A stretch of DNA of 64,000 nt from Bacteroidota bacterium (GCA_006226425.1 SBGX01000019.1:108405-172404); one strand, 5' to 3'; positions 1-9,278 are shown, counted from the stretch's first letter. Made by a program: numbers and translations. Notes: generated by a model from the sequence alone, not told the origin.

Positions 1-2
1 TC

Positions 3-149
3 AATCCTGATCTGAATGCCTATGTGACCGAAAAAGCCATTAACGGCCTGTTCAAACTGGTCGAAATTGAAGAAAACAAAATTCGGCAGGACCCTGTTGC
101 CCGTGTTTCGGATATCCTGGTCAAGGTATTCGGAAGCGTCAGCAACTAA
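3..149 (+). CDS. DUF4197 family protein, C-terminal fragment
   Basis: The window opens inside this gene; the last 48 codons are read in frame 3 and end at TAA 147-149. The visible tail (NPDLNAYVTEKAINGLF, then EENKIRQDPVARVSDILVKVF) matches the conserved end of DUF4197 proteins, which are predicted periplasmic proteins of unknown function. The start, signal peptide and promoter lie outside the window. The next gene follows 32 nt downstream on the same strand. Confidence rests only on the tail motif. Confidence 0.7.
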   Translation, partial: NPDLNAYVTEKAINGLFKLVEIEENKIRQDPVARVSDILVKVFGSVSN

Positions 150-181
150 GCCTGTATCGTTACATAAATTAGCTTTTTAGT

Positions 182-1045
182 ATGAAATATCCTCATTCTG
201 AGTTGGTCCTGAATGCTCAGGGCCAGGTTTATCATTTAGGTCTATCTCCTGAACATTTGGCTCCCAACGTTATTCTAGTAGGAGATCAGGATCGCGTGGC
301 ACTGGTATCACAATTTTTTGATCAAATTGAACACCGTTCACAGCACCGTGAGTTCACTTGTCACACTGGAACTTACAAAGGGAAACGAATCACCGCTCTC
401 TCCACGGGAATTGGAACGGATAACCTGGACATCACAATCAATGAGTTGGATGCGCTGGTGAATATCGATCTGGAAAAGAGAGATGATAAAGTCGAAAAAA
501 CAAGTTTAAATCTCGTTCGCATTGGAACCTGCGGAATTTTGCAGGCTGATGTGCCGGTACACTCTTACATTCTAAGTAGTCACGCCTACGGACTAGACAA
601 TATTGCTCATTTCTACGATGTTTCTTTCTCTGCTCAAGAACAACAACTGAACGATCTATTAGACACTCATCTCGGACTTCCGGAAAAAATCAAACCATAT
701 TTTATTAGCGCCAGTGAAGATCTGGTTTCTAAACTGAGATCGGAAAAAACAACCGAGGGAATTACTGTTACAAGCAGTGGTTTTTATGCTCCTCAGGGAA
801 GACAGCTTCGCCTGAAACTTGCTACTTCTCAACTCAACGAAAAATTGGGCGATTTTAATCATCAGGGATTGCGCGTCAATAACTTTGAAATGGAAAGTTC
901 CGCGCTTTTCTTCCTTGGGAAAGCCCTGGGACACCGAGCTACCACGATTTGTCTCGGAATTGCCAACCGTCCCAACGGAGAATTTTCGAAAGGATATGGC
1001 AAAGAGATGAATGAATTGATTGAATACGTATTGGATAGAATCTAA
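182..1045 (+). CDS. Nucleoside phosphorylase (uridine phosphorylase-like)
   Basis: A 287-residue protein of the purine/uridine phosphorylase superfamily (NP-I). These cytosolic enzymes cleave nucleosides with phosphate to give a free base and ribose-1-phosphate for salvage. Visible motifs are the phosphate-binding GDQDR (34-38), RIGTCG (113-118) and FEMESS (235-240), the last carrying the Met-Glu pair that contacts ribose. The length is close to that of uridine phosphorylases (about 250) with a modest N-terminal extension. Uridine is the likely substrate by resemblance, but specificity cannot be fixed from sequence. TAGCTTTT, one mismatch from the -7 consensus, sits 4 nt before the ATG, so the transcript may be leaderless. 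The protease gene follows after 13 nt. Confidence 0.88.
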   Translation: MKYPHSELVLNAQGQVYHLGLSPEHLAPNVILVGDQDRVALVSQFFDQIEHRSQHREFTCHTGTYKGKRITALSTGIGTDNLDITINELDALVNIDLEKRDDKVEKTSLNLVRIGTCGILQADVPVHSYILSSHAYGLDNIAHFYDVSFSAQEQQLNDLLDTHLGLPEKIKPYFISASEDLVSKLRSEKTTEGITVTSSGFYAPQGRQLRLKLATSQLNEKLGDFNHQGLRVNNFEMESSALFFLGKALGHRATTICLGIANRPNGEFSKGYGKEMNELIEYVLDRI

Positions 1046-1046
1046 A

Positions 1047-1054
1047 TAGTTTTG
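1047..1054 (+). promoter_or_regulatory. Candidate -7 element (TANNTTTG) 4 nt before an ATG
   Basis: TAGTTTTG matches the Bacteroidota -7 consensus TANNTTTG and is followed by four bases and then the ATG at 1059. If transcription starts about 5 nt downstream of the element, the mRNA begins at the start codon. No clear -33 TTG is seen. The element overlaps the end of the previous gene by no more than a few bases. Confidence 0.4.
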
Positions 1055-1058
1055 CGGC

Positions 1059-2630
1059 ATGGCCATTAAAATGGAAAAAGATAATCCAAACTCGAAAGAG
1101 CAGGATTATCGCAGTAAAGGATCAAGAAGAAAAAGTTCCGGCGGAGGAATGGCCGGTCCTGTTGGAAATATTGCGGGAGCATTGCTCCCCATGCTGATTA
1201 AAAAGCCAAAGCTTCTTCTAATCGTTCTGGGAATCGCCGTTGTCGCTTACTTCCTTTTAGGAAAAAGTTGCTCCTCATCTAACAGCCCGTTAAACTCACA
1301 GGCAATTCAGTCCCTTTTTAATACCGGTGGACTTTTTAACAAGGAAATTTACGAGGAAACTGAGATTTACGAGCCGCTGGCCGACAACAAAAAAAATCCA
1401 CTCCCGGAAAGTGTTACTCTTAAGCAGTTTTGTCCCACACCACTCAACCAGGGAAAACAAGGTTCCTGCGTGGCCTGGGCGTCTGCCTATGCTGCCCGGA
1501 CAATTCTGGAGGCGAAGCGAACCGGAGCCAATCCTAACAAAATAAGATATAGTCCTTCTTTCATGTACAATCAGATTAGTACGGATCGAAGAACCTGTCA
1601 GGGCTCATACATTAAGTATGCCATGGACAACCTGATGAAAGTTGGAGCAGTCGGTTTTCAAGATTTTCCTTACGATGACGACGATTGTAGCCGAAAACCT
1701 GGAAACAGATTAATCCAGGATGCCCAGGTCAACAAAATTAAAGGCTTTCAACGTTTGACCGAAAAGGACAAGGGAAAATCGCATGAGATGCTGGCCATGA
1801 AACAAAACCTGGCGAAGGGCTCTCCAGTCATCATTGGCATGATGGTCGGAGGAAGTTTCATGAACAATATGATGGGAAAAGATGTCTGGTTTCCGACCAA
1901 CTCCGATTTCAACCAGTCTGGATTCGGCGGTCATGCCATGTGTGTCATTGGCTACGATGACTACAAAGAAGGAGGTGCTTTCCAAATCATGAATAGTTGG
2001 GGTGAAAAATGGGGAAAAGGAGGATTCTGCTGGGTCCGATACAGCGATTTCAAAGAATTCAACCGGGAAGCCTATGGATTATATCCGATGGGTGATGTCT
2101 TTAAAAATGAGGAAAACAGATTCAAAGGGAGTTTTGGACTTCAATTAAACCAGGGAAAAAGAAACATCCAATTGCGTCAGGCGGGTCCTTTTTACTATGA
2201 GACGACTGAAGCTCTGAAAGCAGGAGATAAATTTAAAGTGGAATTCACGAATAACATTGAATGCTACACATACATTTTCGGTGAAGATGACGACAAGAGC
2301 ATTGATGTTTTGTTCCCCTACACACCGAAACATTCTCCCTACTGCGGAATCACCGGAACACGTCTATTTCCAAGAGATTATAGTATGGTTCCCAACGAGC
2401 ACGGAGAAGTTGATCGTATCGCCATATTAATTACGAAAGAACCGATTGATTACGATGTTTACAACAAAAAGATCAATGAGGCTAGCGGAAACAATCTGGA
2501 AGAAAAGATCCGGTCTGCCTTCCAATATAATCGGGGATTCACCAGCTATGGAGCATCGCAAAGCATTGACTTCGAAATGAACAAGGGGAAAGATGCCATG
2601 GCCTTCTTCGTGATTGGCGTTCGAAAATAA
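1059..2630 (+). CDS. Membrane-anchored papain-like (C1A) cysteine protease
   Basis: A 523-residue protein. Residues 1-48 are polar and glycine/lysine-rich, 51-67 form one hydrophobic membrane segment, and the rest is probably periplasmic. The catalytic domain shows a complete papain triad: QGSCVAWA with Cys137 and its oxyanion Gln, GGHAMCVIGYD with His292, and MNSWGEKWG with Asn312. The C-terminal part (about 375-523) resembles DUF4384-like beta domains, which often accompany such proteases (GDKFKVEF, then the ISIDVLFPYT-like stretch). The substrate is unknown. There is no propeptide of the usual cathepsin kind, so activation must differ. It sits on the forward strand between a nucleoside phosphorylase and a convergent PPK2 gene whose stop is 6 nt away. 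Confidence 0.85.
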   Translation: MAIKMEKDNPNSKEQDYRSKGSRRKSSGGGMAGPVGNIAGALLPMLIKKPKLLLIVLGIAVVAYFLLGKSCSSSNSPLNSQAIQSLFNTGGLFNKEIYEETEIYEPLADNKKNPLPESVTLKQFCPTPLNQGKQGSCVAWASAYAARTILEAKRTGANPNKIRYSPSFMYNQISTDRRTCQGSYIKYAMDNLMKVGAVGFQDFPYDDDDCSRKPGNRLIQDAQVNKIKGFQRLTEKDKGKSHEMLAMKQNLAKGSPVIIGMMVGGSFMNNMMGKDVWFPTNSDFNQSGFGGHAMCVIGYDDYKEGGAFQIMNSWGEKWGKGGFCWVRYSDFKEFNREAYGLYPMGDVFKNEENRFKGSFGLQLNQGKRNIQLRQAGPFYYETTEALKAGDKFKVEFTNNIECYTYIFGEDDDKSIDVLFPYTPKHSPYCGITGTRLFPRDYSMVPNEHGEVDRIAILITKEPIDYDVYNKKINEASGNNLEEKIRSAFQYNRGFTSYGASQSIDFEMNKGKDAMAFFVIGVRK

Positions 2631-2636
2631 CTTCAG

Positions 2637-3410
2637 CTAGTCCTTAGATTTTGAATAATCTGCCTCGAATCGTTCCGATTCCAAATCCGGGTATTTGGGG
2701 TCCATTTTTTCCAGCGTTTCCAAAAGAATTTTAGACGCAACGTATTCCTTCGTCCAATTTCGGTCACAGGGAATAATATGCCAGGGAACTTTGTCACACT
2801 TTTCAAAAATTCGTTCGTACACTTCCATGAACTCATCCCAATGGTCCCTGGTGTCCCAATCTCCATCCGAATGTTTCCAGTGTTTCCTTTTCACATTGAT
2901 TCGGTCGGTCAGGTTTTCAAACTGATCTTCCTTGGATATGTTAAGGTAAAACTTTAGAATCCTGGTCCCATTCTCCTCTAGCATTTCCTCAAAATCGTTG
3001 ATTTGACGGTAACGTTTTTCGATGACTTTCTTATCGATATAGCCATAGACGGAAGGCACCAAAATATCCTCGTAATGCGAACGATTGAAAACGGTCACCA
3101 TCCCTTTTCTAGGAACTTTTTGATGTACTCGCCATAAAAAATCGTGTGCAAATTCTTCTTCTGTCGGTTTTTTGAATGAATGAACCTGAACCCAAGATGG
3201 ACTCACCTGACTAAACAACTCTCTCGTTAATCCATCTTTTCCGGAAGCATCCATCCCCTGTAAGATCAGAAGAATACTGCGCTTGCTTTCCGCATAGAGC
3301 TTTTTTACATATTCCCCGATTTGTCGGACCTGCTCCAGGGTTTGGGCCTCTTTTTCCTCACGGTTCCACTTGTCCGGACCATCCGGATCATGTTGTTTCA
3401 GTAAACTCAT
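2637..3410 (-). CDS. Polyphosphate kinase 2, class III type (polyP:AMP/ADP phosphotransferase)
   Basis: A 257-residue cytosolic PPK2-family enzyme. The Walker A loop GMDASGKDG (52-60) and Walker B-like FNRSHYED (108-115) are intact, as are the lid-type residues KKPTEEEFAHDFLWR (80-94). The D in GKDG and the overall length resemble class III PPK2 enzymes, which phosphorylate AMP and ADP with polyphosphate; that substrate call is inferred from family resemblance. It is the last gene of a three-gene reverse-strand operon, and its ATG overlaps the stop of the preceding lipoprotein gene by 4 nt. It helps recycle nucleotides from a polyphosphate store. Confidence 0.9.
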   Translation of the reverse strand: MSLLKQHDPDGPDKWNREEKEAQTLEQVRQIGEYVKKLYAESKRSILLILQGMDASGKDGLTRELFSQVSPSWVQVHSFKKPTEEEFAHDFLWRVHQKVPRKGMVTVFNRSHYEDILVPSVYGYIDKKVIEKRYRQINDFEEMLEENGTRILKFYLNISKEDQFENLTDRINVKRKHWKHSDGDWDTRDHWDEFMEVYERIFEKCDKVPWHIIPCDRNWTKEYVASKILLETLEKMDPKYPDLESERFEADYSKSKD

Positions 3411-4450
3411 TGTTTCAATTTAATGTAGACGGGCAAATGGTCAGAATAACCGCCATAATAATTTCTACCTCCATAGGTTTCATTCGGCTTGGTATCCCCG
3501 CTCTTATAGGTGTAAATTAAGGCCTGATCATATAAAATTTGATCCTGCCCCACAACTTGAAGTCCATTTTTTGGGTCCAGCATATTCTGACTTACGATCA
3601 TTTGGTCAAAGACCATCCATTCCCTTCGGTACGAAATAGTTCCCTTGCCAGATTCATGTTCATCTGTCAACAAATTGACCAAATCTCCCGGACTTAGGTT
3701 TTCCTCAATAGATCTAGCTCTTAAGACTTCGCGAACACTTTTATTATCCGGCTTATCGTTGAAGTCCCCCATTGCCACAATATTGGCATTCGGATCTTCC
3801 TTTTGAATCTGGTCTATGCTGGCACGAAGCTTTTTCGCCGCCCTAACTCTTTTGTATTCTGTTTCTTGCTGACCGTCCCTTCTCGACGACCAGTGATTCA
3901 CAAAACAATGAATCAAATCGGAGCCATTCAGCCAACCAGAGACGTAAAGAATATCTCTGGTATAATACCCTTCCTTTCGATCAGATACGTCGATCGTTTC
4001 AAATTCCTTCAACTTAAAGCGATCGGAATCATATAACAGGGCACAATCAATTCCTCTTTTGTCCGGTGAATCCTGATGACAAATCGCATAATGCTCTCCT
4101 TTCAGTTTTCCGGTCTTGATCAAATCGTTCAGTACTTCTTTATTCTCCACTTCTGCCAACCCAATAATCACCGGAAGCTCCTCTCCTAAAAGCGACAATG
4201 CTTCGGCCAGGTGCGTCAGCTTCTTTTGATAACGTGACTCATCCCAGGCCAATTCACCGTCCGGTAAAAATTGAGCATCATTTGTATTCGGATCATCTTT
4301 CGTATCAAACAAATTCTCTACATTGTAAAAAACCAGATTCATAAATTTCTCTTTTTTGCTTCTTTTTCCGGGCCCCTGACTATCCGTGTGCGTTAATGTA
4401 CACCCCATCAACAGTAATCCAGAAGCAAGTATTAATTTCCAACGACTCAT
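3407..4450 (-). CDS. Endonuclease/exonuclease/phosphatase-family lipoprotein
   Basis: A 347-residue EEP-superfamily (DNase I-like) protein. The N-terminus has a lipoprotein signal peptide ending in LLMGC (Cys17), so it is probably anchored in a periplasmic or outer-membrane leaflet. Catalytic signatures are visible in order: YNVENLFD (near 42-49, metal/Asn), LAEVENKEV (Glu ligand), GDFNDKPD and the terminal YSDHLPV (Asp-His pair near 340). Substrates of such proteins include extracellular nucleic acids and phosphoesters; specificity is not shown. It is translationally coupled on both sides (ATGA overlaps) to the HerA-like ATPase and PPK2, which suggests co-expression rather than a shared known pathway. 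Confidence 0.85.
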   Translation of the reverse strand: MSRWKLILASGLLLMGCTLTHTDSQGPGKRSKKEKFMNLVFYNVENLFDTKDDPNTNDAQFLPDGELAWDESRYQKKLTHLAEALSLLGEELPVIIGLAEVENKEVLNDLIKTGKLKGEHYAICHQDSPDKRGIDCALLYDSDRFKLKEFETIDVSDRKEGYYTRDILYVSGWLNGSDLIHCFVNHWSSRRDGQQETEYKRVRAAKKLRASIDQIQKEDPNANIVAMGDFNDKPDNKSVREVLRARSIEENLSPGDLVNLLTDEHESGKGTISYRREWMVFDQMIVSQNMLDPKNGLQVVGQDQILYDQALIYTYKSGDTKPNETYGGRNYYGGYSDHLPVYIKLKQ

Positions 4451-6099
4451 TTGATCCCTAATACGCCAAGAATTCCTCTTGTAATGACACTTACCAAACT
4501 ATTGCTTTTCGTGGATCGGGTAGCCGCTTTGGCGATATCTTTCCACATCTTTGCCTTTTCCCGCTCCTGACGCTTCTTTTCCCGTTCGGCCTCCAACCTC
4601 AATCTTTTCAATTCCCGCTCTTCCTCTTTCTTCCTCTTCTCTTCTTCTTTTTTCAAGTGCTCCAGCTCCTTGCGTTCTTTCTCCTCCAAAATTTCAGCCT
4701 CTTTTGCCTGCTGTTCCTCAATTCTTTCGCGGTGCTCCTGTTCCGAGGCCTTTTCCAACTTGGCTGTCAGAATTTCATAAGCGCTATTCGAATCGATCTC
4801 TTCATTGTATTTCCCTGCAATTTCAGAAGCGTCCACTAAATTTTTCACCTCCTGCTCGGACAAGATATCCATTCGAGAAAGTGGTGCACGACAAATCAGC
4901 GAAACCAATGGCGTTGGAATTCCCTTCTCATTCAGAGAGGTCAACATCGCTTCTCCAATCCCCAACTCGGTAATCAAACGATCAGCTTCATAATAATCTG
5001 AAATGGGGTAGTTTTCTGCGGTCCTTTTAATCGCTTTTCGATCCTTCTCAGTAAAAGCACGCAAGGCATGTTGCACTTTGAGCCCTAACTGTGAAAGTAT
5101 TTCCTCCGGAACATCCGTCGGATCCTGGGTGCAAAAGAAGACTCCTACTCCCTTGGAGCGAATCAATTTAATGACCACTTCCAACTGATCCAGCAATGCT
5201 CTTGATGCTTCCTTGAAAACCAGATGTGCCTCATCAATGAAAATGCACAGTTTTGGCTTGTCCAAATCCCCCTCTTCGGGAAAGCTCTCATAGATTTCAG
5301 CCAACAAGCAAAGCATAAAAGTGGAAAACAACTTGGGTTTGTTCTGAATGTCCATTAAACGGACAATGGAGATCATCCCATTCCCCTCTTGATCTTTCCT
5401 CAATAAGTCTTTTGGTTCAAAAGAACGCTCTCCAAAAAAACGATCTGCTCCCTGTTGCTCCAGCTCAATCACTTTACGCATGATAGCATTCACCGTAGCT
5501 GGAGAGATGCTTCCATATTCTTTCTCCAATTCCTCTTTTCCCTCCGAGGAAACATATTGCAAGACTTTCCTCAAATCCTTCAGATCGAGAAGGGGCATTT
5601 TTTGGGTATCACAATAAACAAATAGCATGGAAATCACACTGCTCTGCGTATCGTTCAGTCCCATTATTTTAGACAACAATACCGGTCCGAACTCTGATAC
5701 AGTTGCTTTCATCCGCACACCTGGACCTTCAGACAGGCTCATTAATTCAACTGGCAACTTTCTTGGTTCGTAGGCCAGTTCGATCGCCTGGTGTCGCTTA
5801 TCAATAAAGTCATTACTACTTCCTTCTGCCGCCAAACCACTTAAATCTCCCTTGATATCCATCAACAGACAGGGAATCCCTTTCAATGACATTTGTTCCG
5901 CCATTACCTGCAAGGTCTTTGTTTTACCTGTACCGGTTGCCCCTGCAATCAATCCATGACGATTTAATGATCTCAATGCAATTTTGGTATGAAGTCCAGG
6001 AATGGCCTGACCGTTCAGAGCGATCCCTCCCATGGTCAAATAATCTCCTTTGTAAGTGTAAGCTTTATTGATCTCTTCTATGAACTTTTCCTTCGACAT
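4447..6099 (-). CDS. HerA-like ATPase, DUF853 family (YjgR-like)
   Basis: A 550-residue P-loop ATPase of the HerA/FtsK-like superfamily. Walker A is GATGTGKT (53-60) and Walker B is CIFIDEAH (285-292). A later RAFTEKDRKAIKRTAE segment is typical of DUF853. E. coli YjgR is about 500 residues; here the extra length is a highly charged Glu/Lys/Arg coiled coil (about 445-530) before a short hydrophobic end. The molecular role of DUF853 is not established; relatives translocate DNA or act in repair with nucleases. It is the first gene of an operon with an EEP-family lipoprotein and PPK2. Confidence 0.85.
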   Translation of the reverse strand: MSKEKFIEEINKAYTYKGDYLTMGGIALNGQAIPGLHTKIALRSLNRHGLIAGATGTGKTKTLQVMAEQMSLKGIPCLLMDIKGDLSGLAAEGSSNDFIDKRHQAIELAYEPRKLPVELMSLSEGPGVRMKATVSEFGPVLLSKIMGLNDTQSSVISMLFVYCDTQKMPLLDLKDLRKVLQYVSSEGKEELEKEYGSISPATVNAIMRKVIELEQQGADRFFGERSFEPKDLLRKDQEGNGMISIVRLMDIQNKPKLFSTFMLCLLAEIYESFPEEGDLDKPKLCIFIDEAHLVFKEASRALLDQLEVVIKLIRSKGVGVFFCTQDPTDVPEEILSQLGLKVQHALRAFTEKDRKAIKRTAENYPISDYYEADRLITELGIGEAMLTSLNEKGIPTPLVSLICRAPLSRMDILSEQEVKNLVDASEIAGKYNEEIDSNSAYEILTAKLEKASEQEHRERIEEQQAKEAEILEEKERKELEHLKKEEEKRKKEEERELKRLRLEAEREKKRQEREKAKMWKDIAKAATRSTKSNSLVSVITRGILGVLGIK

Positions 6100-6131
6100 G
6101 ATCTTCCTTATACGTATTGATCTACAAATAA

Positions 6132-6160
6132 AATAAAAAAGGGGATGAATTACCCCCTTT
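6132..6160 (-). terminator. Intrinsic terminator after the DUF937-like gene
   Basis: Read on the reverse strand, AAAGGGG pairs with CCCCTTT around a 9-nt loop and runs into a T-rich stretch (TTTTTTATTTTATTT). It lies between the end of the DUF937-like gene and the start of the HerA-like gene. Confidence 0.65.
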
Positions 6161-6205
6161 CACTAGATTCTATTAGCTTCTCTCAATTTTATGCTGAGTA
6201 GCGAG

Positions 6206-6676
6206 TTACTTTTTGCCAAAGAAAGAGCCTAACAACTTGGAAAGGAATCCCATTCCGCCACTTTTTCCGGAAGCACCATTGTTACTGTCCCCGTCAAACA
6301 TATCCACAAAATTCCCTAATAAGCCAGCGATTCCATCCTGGGAATTTGCTCCTTTCGAAGACAGTCCAGAAGAAAACTGTTGAATAATCTGTGGCATGTA
6401 GGCACTCACTGATTGCGCAATATTATCAGGTAATCCTACCTTTTGAATCAAGCCGGATAAAAAGTCATTCTGGACCGAAGAAGCCATGGACTCATCATCA
6501 TCTGTATTCGGATTATCTGAAATCAGGCTGGAAACCTGTCCTGGATTTTCCTTGAATTTTTTGTTAATAGCCCCAACGGCCTGATTCATGACCGAGTCAA
6601 TCTGACCATCTGATACTCCTGCCTGTTTGATCAAACCTCGTACCGTTTCATTATTTAGTATATCACCTAAATCCAT
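6206..6676 (-). CDS. DUF937/YidB-like small protein
   Basis: A 156-residue protein with no signal peptide. Residues 1-110 form helical repeats of the YidB/DUF937 type (NETVRGLIKQAGVSDGQID, then SLISDNP, then VGLPDNIAQSVSAYMPQIIQ). The C-terminus (115-156) is rich in Gly/Ser/Asn and ends GFLSKLLGSFFGKK, an amphipathic tail. Function is unknown for the family. A TATATTTG -7 element lies 16 nt upstream of the ATG, and a terminator follows the stop, so it is probably monocistronic. It is divergent from the YegP gene. Confidence 0.65.
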   Translation of the reverse strand: MDLGDILNNETVRGLIKQAGVSDGQIDSVMNQAVGAINKKFKENPGQVSSLISDNPNTDDDESMASSVQNDFLSGLIQKVGLPDNIAQSVSAYMPQIIQQFSSGLSSKGANSQDGIAGLLGNFVDMFDGDSNNGASGKSGGMGFLSKLLGSFFGKK

Positions 6677-6692
6677 CGTTATATTTTTGTAA

Positions 6693-6700
6693 CAAATATA
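6693..6700 (-). promoter_or_regulatory. -7 element TATATTTG upstream of the DUF937-like gene
   Basis: Exact match to TANNTTTG on the reverse strand, 16 nt before the ATG at 6676. No convincing -33 TTG is seen at the right distance. Confidence 0.45.
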
Positions 6701-6763
6701 GAAAAATCATTATTTTATATTAAATTAGCTCTGTTTTACTTAAGAACAATATTAATTATCACG

Positions 6764-7096
6764 ATGGGAAAATTTGTAATTAAAAAAAGAACGAACGGCG
6801 AACTTCAATTTGATCTAAAAGCCGGAAATGGACAAGTAATTCTTACAAGCGAAGGCTATAAAGCTAAAGCAAGTTGTGAGAATGGAATCAATTCTGTGAT
6901 CAAAAACTCTCAGGATGACTCTAAATTTGATCGTCTGACATCTAAGAATGGAAAATTTTATTTCAATCTGAAAGCTACTAACGGACAGATCATTGGTACC
7001 AGTGAAATGTATGAAAGTAAGGCTTCCTGCGAAAATGGAATTGAATCTGTTAAGAAGAATGCAGCAATTGCAAGCACAGAAGATACAAGCAACTAA
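6764..7096 (+). CDS. YegP family protein (UPF0339/DUF1508), two tandem domains
   Basis: A 110-residue protein made of two copies of the DUF1508 domain (about 1-50 and 55-103). Each has the pattern F.L.A.NGQ.I..SE.Y..KASCENGI. The shared cores are visible in KAGNGQVILTSEGYKAKASC and KATNGQIIGTSEMYESKASC. YegP homologues are small cytosolic proteins, sometimes linked to stress; the biochemical role is not established. The stop is followed by a strong bidirectional terminator shared with glyA. Confidence 0.9.
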   Translation: MGKFVIKKRTNGELQFDLKAGNGQVILTSEGYKAKASCENGINSVIKNSQDDSKFDRLTSKNGKFYFNLKATNGQIIGTSEMYESKASCENGIESVKKNAAIASTEDTSN

Positions 7097-7114
7097 GAAC
7101 AACTATTCTTTTAT

Positions 7115-7148
7115 AAAAAAACCGCAGCGAATCGCTGCGGTTTTTTTT
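7115..7148. terminator. Bidirectional terminator between the YegP gene and glyA
   Basis: CCGCAGCG pairs perfectly with CGCTGCGG around a 3-nt loop. A runs precede it and T runs follow it, so it can terminate both the forward YegP gene and the reverse glyA gene. Confidence 0.92.
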
Positions 7149-7169
7149 ATTCTATCAGGATCTCCGATC

Positions 7170-8444
7170 CTACATTTGGAAGAGCGGATAGGCCCGCATC
7201 ATTTCGTTTACTTCCTTCTTTACTGCAATACTCACTCCCTGGTCTCCTCCAGAAGTCAATACACGGTCAATGAGATCAACCACCTGATGCACTTCTGTCT
7301 CTTTCAATCCGCGCGTCGTAATTGCCGAGGTACCAATTCGGATTCCGGATGTCACAAATGGCGATTCCGTATCAAAAGGAACCATGTTCTTGTTCACGGT
7401 GATATCCGTTGCCACCAGGGCATTCTCCGCATCTTTTCCTGTAATTCCCTTGGAACGCAAATCAATCAACATGCTGTGATTGTCCGTTCCCCCGGAAACT
7501 ATTTGATATCCTTTGGAAACAAAGGCTTCGGCCATCACTGAAGCATTCAACTGGACCTGCTTCATGTAGGACTTGTACTCTTCTGTTAGTGCTTCACCAA
7601 AAGCAACTGCCTTGGCCGCAATTACATGCTCTAAGGGGCCTCCCTGAATTCCTGGAAAGACTGCTGCATCCAACAAGGCTGCCATAGATTTAGGATTTCC
7701 ATTTTTCCATTTCAATCCAAAAGGGTTATCGAAATTCCTTCGCATCATGATCACCCCTCCTCTAGGCCCTCTTAAGGTCTTATGAGTTGTGGTCGTTACA
7801 ATGTGGCAATGCTCCAAAGGGTCATTCAACAAACCAGCCGCAATCAAACCAGCTGGATGCGAAATATCCGCCAGGACGATCGCTCCTATCTCATCCGCTA
7901 CTTTGCGAATCCGTGCATAATCCCAATCTCTACTGTGCGCTGAAGCTCCACAGATAATCATTTTGGGGCGATGTTCTCTGGCTTGATTTTCCAAAGCTAC
8001 ATAATCAATTCTTCCTGTCTCTTTCTCTACTCCATAAAAGTGAGGCTCATACAATTTCCCGGAAAAATTGACCGGAGAACCATGTGTAAGGTGTCCTCCA
8101 TGCGACAGGTCAAAGCCTAACACCTTATCTCCCGGTTGCAAACAGGCCAGAAACACTGCAGCATTCGCCTGCGCTCCGGAATGGGGCTGTACGTTTGCCC
8201 AGGTAGCACCGAACAATTTACACAAGCGATCGATTGCCAGTTGCTCTACCTTATCAACGACTTCACAACCTCCATAATATCGTTTTCCGGGGAGTCCTTC
8301 TGCATACTTGTTCGTTAGTACGGAACCCATGGCCCGCATAACGTCCTCGCTTACAAAGTTTTCAGATGCGATCAACTCGATTCCTTCAAGTTGTCTCTTT
8401 TTTTCAGCTTCGATTAAATCGAAGAGTTCTTTGTCCTTTTGCAT
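7170..8444 (-). CDS. glyA: Serine hydroxymethyltransferase
   Basis: A 424-residue PLP enzyme that interconverts serine and glycine while loading tetrahydrofolate with a one-carbon unit. Family landmarks are clear: IELIASENF (22-30), [15 protein letters not shown] (45-59), the pyridoxal site SHGGHLTHG (114-122), [10 protein letters not shown] (191-200) and the Schiff-base lysine in [14 protein letters not shown] (Lys222). The length is normal for the bacterial enzyme. A TACTTTTG -7 element lies 17 nt upstream of the ATG. Functionally it pairs with gcvT at 20759 (glycine cleavage), although the two are not in one operon. Confidence 0.97.
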   Translation of the reverse strand: MQKDKELFDLIEAEKKRQLEGIELIASENFVSEDVMRAMGSVLTNKYAEGLPGKRYYGGCEVVDKVEQLAIDRLCKLFGATWANVQPHSGAQANAAVFLACLQPGDKVLGFDLSHGGHLTHGSPVNFSGKLYEPHFYGVEKETGRIDYVALENQAREHRPKMIICGASAHSRDWDYARIRKVADEIGAIVLADISHPAGLIAAGLLNDPLEHCHIVTTTTHKTLRGPRGGVIMMRRNFDNPFGLKWKNGNPKSMAALLDAAVFPGIQGGPLEHVIAAKAVAFGEALTEEYKSYMKQVQLNASVMAEAFVSKGYQIVSGGTDNHSMLIDLRSKGITGKDAENALVATDITVNKNMVPFDTESPFVTSGIRIGTSAITTRGLKETEVHQVVDLIDRVLTSGGDQGVSIAVKKEVNEMMRAYPLFQM

Positions 8445-8461
8445 TGCCTGTCTGTTTGTCG

Positions 8462-8469
8462 CAAAAGTA
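8462..8469 (-). promoter_or_regulatory. -7 element TACTTTTG of glyA
   Basis: Exact TANNTTTG match on the reverse strand, 17 nt before the glyA ATG at 8444. No TTG is found at the 17-20 nt spacing. Confidence 0.5.
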
Positions 8470-8516
8470 AAGATTAAATTTCAAAACGGAGCCCCTTTTA
8501 GGAGCCTTGATTTCGT

Positions 8517-9278
8517 CTAAAATCGTTTCACACAATTCAGTGTATGTGTCAGGCGTTGTTGATCATTATTCCAAATCCCTTCTACTCTCAATTCATCATT
8601 CCGAACCCATCCATGTGCATGCATAATTCGTCCCTCATCCAGCACAATTCCTACATGTGTTACCTTGCCTCCAGCATTGTGAAAAAAGGCCAGGTCTCCA
8701 AATTCCAACTCATCAAAAGGAATCTCGCGGCCATGTAGCACCTGTTCACTGGCATCCCTTGGCAAATTGATCCCTTTCGAACGATACACCTGTTGCGTGT
8801 ACCCGGAACAATCGATCCCAAAAGGACTTTTTCCTCCCCACAAATAGGGACTTCCTTCATAAGCAAAAACGAGTGCTCTGAACGTATCTTCTTCTCCCGA
8901 TCCGGAATCATCTAATACTACCTCCACCAAATAATTCTGTGTCCCCATTTGAAATGTCTCATCGCACTCTTCTGGCAAGTAGGCTCCCCGGCTAATCAAC
9001 TGTGACATTCCTCCACCAGTGATCCGCAAGAGAAATTCCCCTTGCATTCCCAGACCATCCTGCCAACGTTTCCATTCTTTCGGGCTCATTGGCAAAAGTT
9101 GCTTTGTATCCATCCAGCCCTCATAGCCATCGATCGCCGAACGCACCAGGGTCCAATTGGAGGCCACTTCCAATACATCAACTGGCTCACCAAAGAGTAA
9201 TTGACTGACCATTTCTGCCCCATCTTCAGCTTTGGAGCGCAGCGGAGCAATATTGACTCTACAACTAGCTAGTTTCAA
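8517..9278 (-). CDS. NlpC/P60 cell-wall hydrolase with SH3-like domain
   Basis: A 253-residue C40 peptidase. The N-terminal half (1-125) is an SH3-like region (APLRSKAEDGAEMVSQLLFGE) and the C-terminal half is the NlpC/P60 domain with Cys157 (GIDCSGY), His208 (VTHVGIV) and His220 (RIMHAHG). These enzymes cleave stem-peptide bonds in peptidoglycan or its recycled fragments. The start is TTG at 9278: an in-frame stop lies just upstream, no ATG is available before residue 23, and homologues begin at the same point. No signal peptide is evident, which suggests cytosolic muropeptide recycling. It follows the DinB gene by 3 nt. Confidence 0.9.
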   Translation of the reverse strand: MKLASCRVNIAPLRSKAEDGAEMVSQLLFGEPVDVLEVASNWTLVRSAIDGYEGWMDTKQLLPMSPKEWKRWQDGLGMQGEFLLRITGGGMSQLISRGAYLPEECDETFQMGTQNYLVEVVLDDSGSGEEDTFRALVFAYEGSPYLWGGKSPFGIDCSGYTQQVYRSKGINLPRDASEQVLHGREIPFDELEFGDLAFFHNAGGKVTHVGIVLDEGRIMHAHGWVRNDELRVEGIWNNDQQRLTHTLNCVKRF

